Origin: RGIG529 sp963929765
Lineage (GTDB): Bacteria; Bacillota; Clostridia; Oscillospirales; Oscillospiraceae
DNA: 7,245 nucleotides
Reading direction: 5' to 3'
Assembly: GCA_963929765.1 (NCBI GenBank)
Contig: CAWVKD010000062.1
Coordinates: 1-7,245 of the forward strand
The position numbers were made by a program, and so were the translations under genes. The notes beneath the pieces are model-generated. The model had not been told where the DNA came from. It did no database searches and worked only from the letters and a program-made list of their open reading frames with translations. Positions 5,021 through 7,245 of this stretch are shown here, piece by piece. Position 1 is the stretch's first letter; every line of letters starts with the position of its first letter.

Positions 5021-6250
5021 ATGCGCAGAGTGGTTGTAACCGGTATGGGCATCATCAGCCCTGTAGGGAATACCATAGAAGAATTTTGGGATCATTTACT
5101 GAATGGAAAACATGGTATAACTCCCATTACTCGATTTGATACCACAGAGTATAAAGCAAAATTAGCGGCGGAAGTCAAGGGATTTGACCCCCGTCAATAT
5201 ATGGAAAAAGCAGAAGTGCTTCGTTCCGATCGTTATGCACAATTGGGCCTTGGTGCAGCCGTTCAGGCAGTGGAACAAAGCGGCGTGATTGGGACAGTTG
5301 AGCCAGAACGTATCAGTGTTTATTTTGGAACTGGTATCGGTGGTATACAGACTTTTACCGTAGAGCATAAAAAACTTTTAGAGCGTGGTCCTAGAAAGGT
5401 GTCTCCTTATTTTGTGCCTATGATGATTGCTAATATGTGCGCTGGGTTAATTGCAATCCGTTATAACTGTAAAGGTGCCGCGTTGCCAGCAGTAACGGCG
5501 TGTGCATCTGGCGCCAACGCCATTGGCGAGGCAGTCCGTGCGATCCGCCACAATTATACTGATGTTGTTATCACGGGTGGAGCAGAGGCTGCCATCAATG
5601 AAGTAGGTGTTTCTGGCTTTATTAATATGCAGGCTTTATCAACATCGGAAGACCCGGATGCAGCCAGCTTGCCTTTTGATAAACGGCGTGGCGGTTTTGT
5701 TATTGCAGAGGGTGGTGCAGCATTGGTACTGGAAGAGTATGAACATGCTGTCCAAAGAGGTGCCACTATTTTAGGAGAGGTTTGTGGATATGGCTCAACT
5801 TGTGATGCATACCACATTACAGCTCCAAGACCTGATGCAGAAGGTGGCGCACGGGCCATGATTGATGCACTGAAAGAGGCAAACTATGATGGCCAGGAAC
5901 TGGTTTATATCAATGCTCATGGAACAGGTACGCCGCTCAACGATGTAGCGGAGACCCGTGCAATCAAGAGAGCGTTGGGTGAGGAGCAAGCGTATAAAGC
6001 GTTTGTCAGTTCAACGAAGTCCATGACAGGACACATGTTAGGTGCAGCCGGTGCTGCAGAAGCAATTGCTTGCCTGTTGGCATTACAACATAACGTTTTA
6101 CCTCCGACTGTTAATTTATTAGAGCCGGATCCAGAATGTGATTTAAATTATGTTCCCTGTCAAGCGGCAAATGTGCGAGTTGACTTGGCGGTATCCAATT
6201 CTCTCGGTTTCGGCGGTCATAATGCCTGCCTGGCCTTTAGGAGGGTTTAG
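5021..6250 (+). CDS. fabF: 3-oxoacyl-ACP synthase II (elongating ketosynthase)
   Basis: FabF condenses malonyl-ACP with the growing acyl-ACP in chain elongation. The 409 aa are full length for KAS II. The catalytic triad is intact: Cys161 in TACASGANAIGE, His300 in NAHGTGTPLND and His338 in KSMTGHMLGAAG, with Lys333. The C-terminal GFGGHNACL loop (397-404) is the conserved gating region. The N-terminus RRVVVTGMGIISPVG is diagnostic. GGAGG lies 6 nt before the ATG, 11 nt after fabG. It is the only ketosynthase in the window, so chain initiation needs a FabH elsewhere or some other route. Confidence 0.97.
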   Translation: MRRVVVTGMGIISPVGNTIEEFWDHLLNGKHGITPITRFDTTEYKAKLAAEVKGFDPRQYMEKAEVLRSDRYAQLGLGAAVQAVEQSGVIGTVEPERISVYFGTGIGGIQTFTVEHKKLLERGPRKVSPYFVPMMIANMCAGLIAIRYNCKGAALPAVTACASGANAIGEAVRAIRHNYTDVVITGGAEAAINEVGVSGFINMQALSTSEDPDAASLPFDKRRGGFVIAEGGAALVLEEYEHAVQRGATILGEVCGYGSTCDAYHITAPRPDAEGGARAMIDALKEANYDGQELVYINAHGTGTPLNDVAETRAIKRALGEEQAYKAFVSSTKSMTGHMLGAAGAAEAIACLLALQHNVLPPTVNLLEPDPECDLNYVPCQAANVRVDLAVSNSLGFGGHNACLAFRRV

Positions 6251-6253
6251 CCT

Positions 6254-6703
6254 GTGGATATCAACGAAATTCGACGTTATGCAGAATTGATGCGTGAAAT
6301 GGATTTCACAGCATTAGAACTGCATAAAGGAAATGATTCTGTCCGTATGGAGCGTATGGTACCTGTGTATAATGTAACAGGTACGGCTCCAGAGAGACTG
6401 GCTATTACAGATACAAAACATCATGCGGAAGCTACTCAAGAGATAAAAGCAAAGGATCCATCTATTGTGGAAATTACATCTCCAATGGTTGGGATGTTCT
6501 ATGCAGCTCCTGCAGAAAATGCAGATCCTTTTGTTCAAGTAGGAACAAGAGTGAGTGCTGGGGATGTGATGTGTATTATCGAAGCAATGAAGTTGATGAA
6601 TGAAATTGTTGCTGATCAAGAAGGAATTGTAACAGAAATTTTAGTTGCGAACGGGTCTATTGTAGAGTATGGACAGCCTCTTTTTCGCCTGAGGAGAGAG
6701 TAA
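6254..6703 (+). CDS. accB: Biotin carboxyl carrier protein of acetyl-CoA carboxylase
   Basis: AccB carries the biotin that shuttles carboxyl between biotin carboxylase (AccC) and carboxyltransferase (AccAD) to make malonyl-CoA. The 149 aa show an N-terminal helical segment (INEIRRYAELMREMDFTAL), a variable linker rich in Ala, Thr and Lys (about 42-72), and a biotinyl domain (about 73-149). The biotin site is Lys113 in EAMKLMNEI, and SPMVGMFYAAP plus the following 'thumb' (about 76-96) mark the acetyl-CoA carboxylase type rather than other biotin proteins. The start is GTG at 6254, supported by AGGAGG (6239-6244) inside the end of fabF and by the family N-terminus. It is 3 nt after fabF and 2 nt before fabZ. 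Confidence 0.96.
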   Translation: MDINEIRRYAELMREMDFTALELHKGNDSVRMERMVPVYNVTGTAPERLAITDTKHHAEATQEIKAKDPSIVEITSPMVGMFYAAPAENADPFVQVGTRVSAGDVMCIIEAMKLMNEIVADQEGIVTEILVANGSIVEYGQPLFRLRRE

Positions 6704-6705
6704 TC

Positions 6706-7122
6706 ATGAACAAAGAGCAGATTATGACAATTTTACCTCATCGTGATCCTATGCTTCTTGTAGAAGAGGTTTGGGCAGAAGATCAGGTGGCACATGGACG
6801 ATATCATGTTCGTGGTGACGAATGGTTTTTGCAGGGGCATTTTCCAGGAAACCCTGTTGTTCCTGGTGTTATCCTGTGTGAAATGATGGCACAGGCGACT
6901 TGTGTTCTTTTGAAAGATACCATAAAACAAGGGGTTACGCCTTTATTTACAGGTCTTGATCGCGTCCGGTTTAAAACGCCAGTCCGTCCAGGAGATACAT
7001 TTGAATCAGAATGTCGCATCGTTCGCAGCAAACCCCCTTTCTATTTTGCCGAAGGAAAAGGCAGTGTAAATGGGGAGTTGTGTGTCAAAGCAGATTTTTC
7101 TTTTGCTGTAATGGAGGCTTGA
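6706..7122 (+). CDS. fabZ: 3-hydroxyacyl-ACP dehydratase
   Basis: FabZ dehydrates 3-hydroxyacyl-ACP to trans-2-enoyl-ACP, the substrate of FabK. This 138-aa hot-dog-fold protein carries the signature LQGHFPGNPVVPGVILCEMM, with catalytic His45 and Glu59 14 residues apart as in other FabZ enzymes. The N-terminal ILPHRDPMLLVEEV corresponds to the usual PHRYPFLLVD motif, here with Asp14 in place of an aromatic residue. AGGAG (6692-6696) lies 9 nt before the ATG. It starts 2 nt after accB and ends 1 nt before accC. No FabA or FabM isomerase for unsaturated fatty acids is in the window. Confidence 0.96.
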   Translation: MNKEQIMTILPHRDPMLLVEEVWAEDQVAHGRYHVRGDEWFLQGHFPGNPVVPGVILCEMMAQATCVLLKDTIKQGVTPLFTGLDRVRFKTPVRPGDTFESECRIVRSKPPFYFAEGKGSVNGELCVKADFSFAVMEA

Positions 7123-7123
7123 T

Positions 7124-7245
7124 ATGTTTTCCAAAATTCTGATTGCCAACCGGGGAGAAATTGCCGTACGTATTATACGTGCATGCAAAGAAATGGGAAT
7201 ATCTTCTGTGGCAGTTTATTCTCAAGCGGATGAAGATACATTGCA
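7124..7245 (+). CDS. accC: Biotin carboxylase of acetyl-CoA carboxylase (5' end only)
   Basis: AccC uses ATP and bicarbonate to carboxylate biotin on AccB. Only about 40 codons are present before the right edge. The peptide MFSKILIANRGEIAVRIIRA and the following KEMGISSVAVYSQADEDTLH are the classic biotin-carboxylase N-terminus (IANRGEIAxRIxRAxxE). The ATG is 1 nt after the fabZ stop, with GGAGG (7113-7117) 6 nt upstream. Pyruvate carboxylase begins similarly, but the accB-fabZ context points to AccC. accD and accA would be expected next. Confidence 0.94.
   Translation, partial: MFSKILIANRGEIAVRIIRACKEMGISSVAVYSQADEDTL

Noticed and set aside
5554..5859. Open frame of 101 codons on the - strand inside fabF
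   Set aside because: It is antisense to the FabF catalytic region with no start signals or family resemblance.
1..7245. Novel defence, mobile or biosynthetic system
   Set aside because: Every sizeable gene is assigned to a known family. No transposase, integrase, direct-repeat array, tRNA or attachment-site structure was seen.

Overview
The window comes from a low-to-moderate-GC, probably spore-forming Firmicute of class Clostridia. An Oscillospirales-like lineage is my guess, from the SLH-domain style and the FabK/AccB/FabZ set, but it is not proven. No phage, insertion sequence, CRISPR array or RNA gene is visible. Most of the window is a type II fatty-acid synthesis operon running off the right edge.

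Layout. Positions 2-121 (+) are the last 39 codons of an S-layer-homology (SLH) surface protein, followed by a strong stem-loop terminator (150-184). A PdaB-like, membrane-anchored polysaccharide deacetylase (213-1169, -) converges on that terminator. Behind it lies a TetR-family regulator (1300-1872, -) with its own terminator (1239-1279). A divergent intergenic region (1873-2194) separates tetR from the fatty-acid operon. It holds a perfect consensus promoter for tetR (TTGACA-17-TATAAT), a near-perfect one for the operon (TTGACT-17-TATAAT), two related inverted repeats just downstream of the operon promoter, and a small GC hairpin before the first ribosome binding site.

The operon (+) is acpP, fabK, fabD, fabG, fabF, accB, fabZ, accC (partial). 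Spacing is very tight (18 nt, 13-nt overlap, 4-nt overlap, 11, 3, 2 and 1 nt), so it is almost certainly one translationally coupled transcript. AccB and AccC are part of acetyl-CoA carboxylase, which makes malonyl-CoA; FabD moves malonyl to ACP; FabF condenses; FabG reduces the ketone; FabZ dehydrates; FabK (FMN flavoprotein) reduces the enoyl-ACP. accD and accA are expected beyond the right edge. No fabH (initiating ketosynthase) is in the window.

The biochemistry is conventional, and I do not see a previously undescribed system. The point most worth a second look is regulatory: a divergent TetR protein and tandem inverted repeats stand where I would expect a MarR-type FabT plus fabH in related Clostridia. 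This suggests a locally encoded repressor of fatty-acid synthesis.
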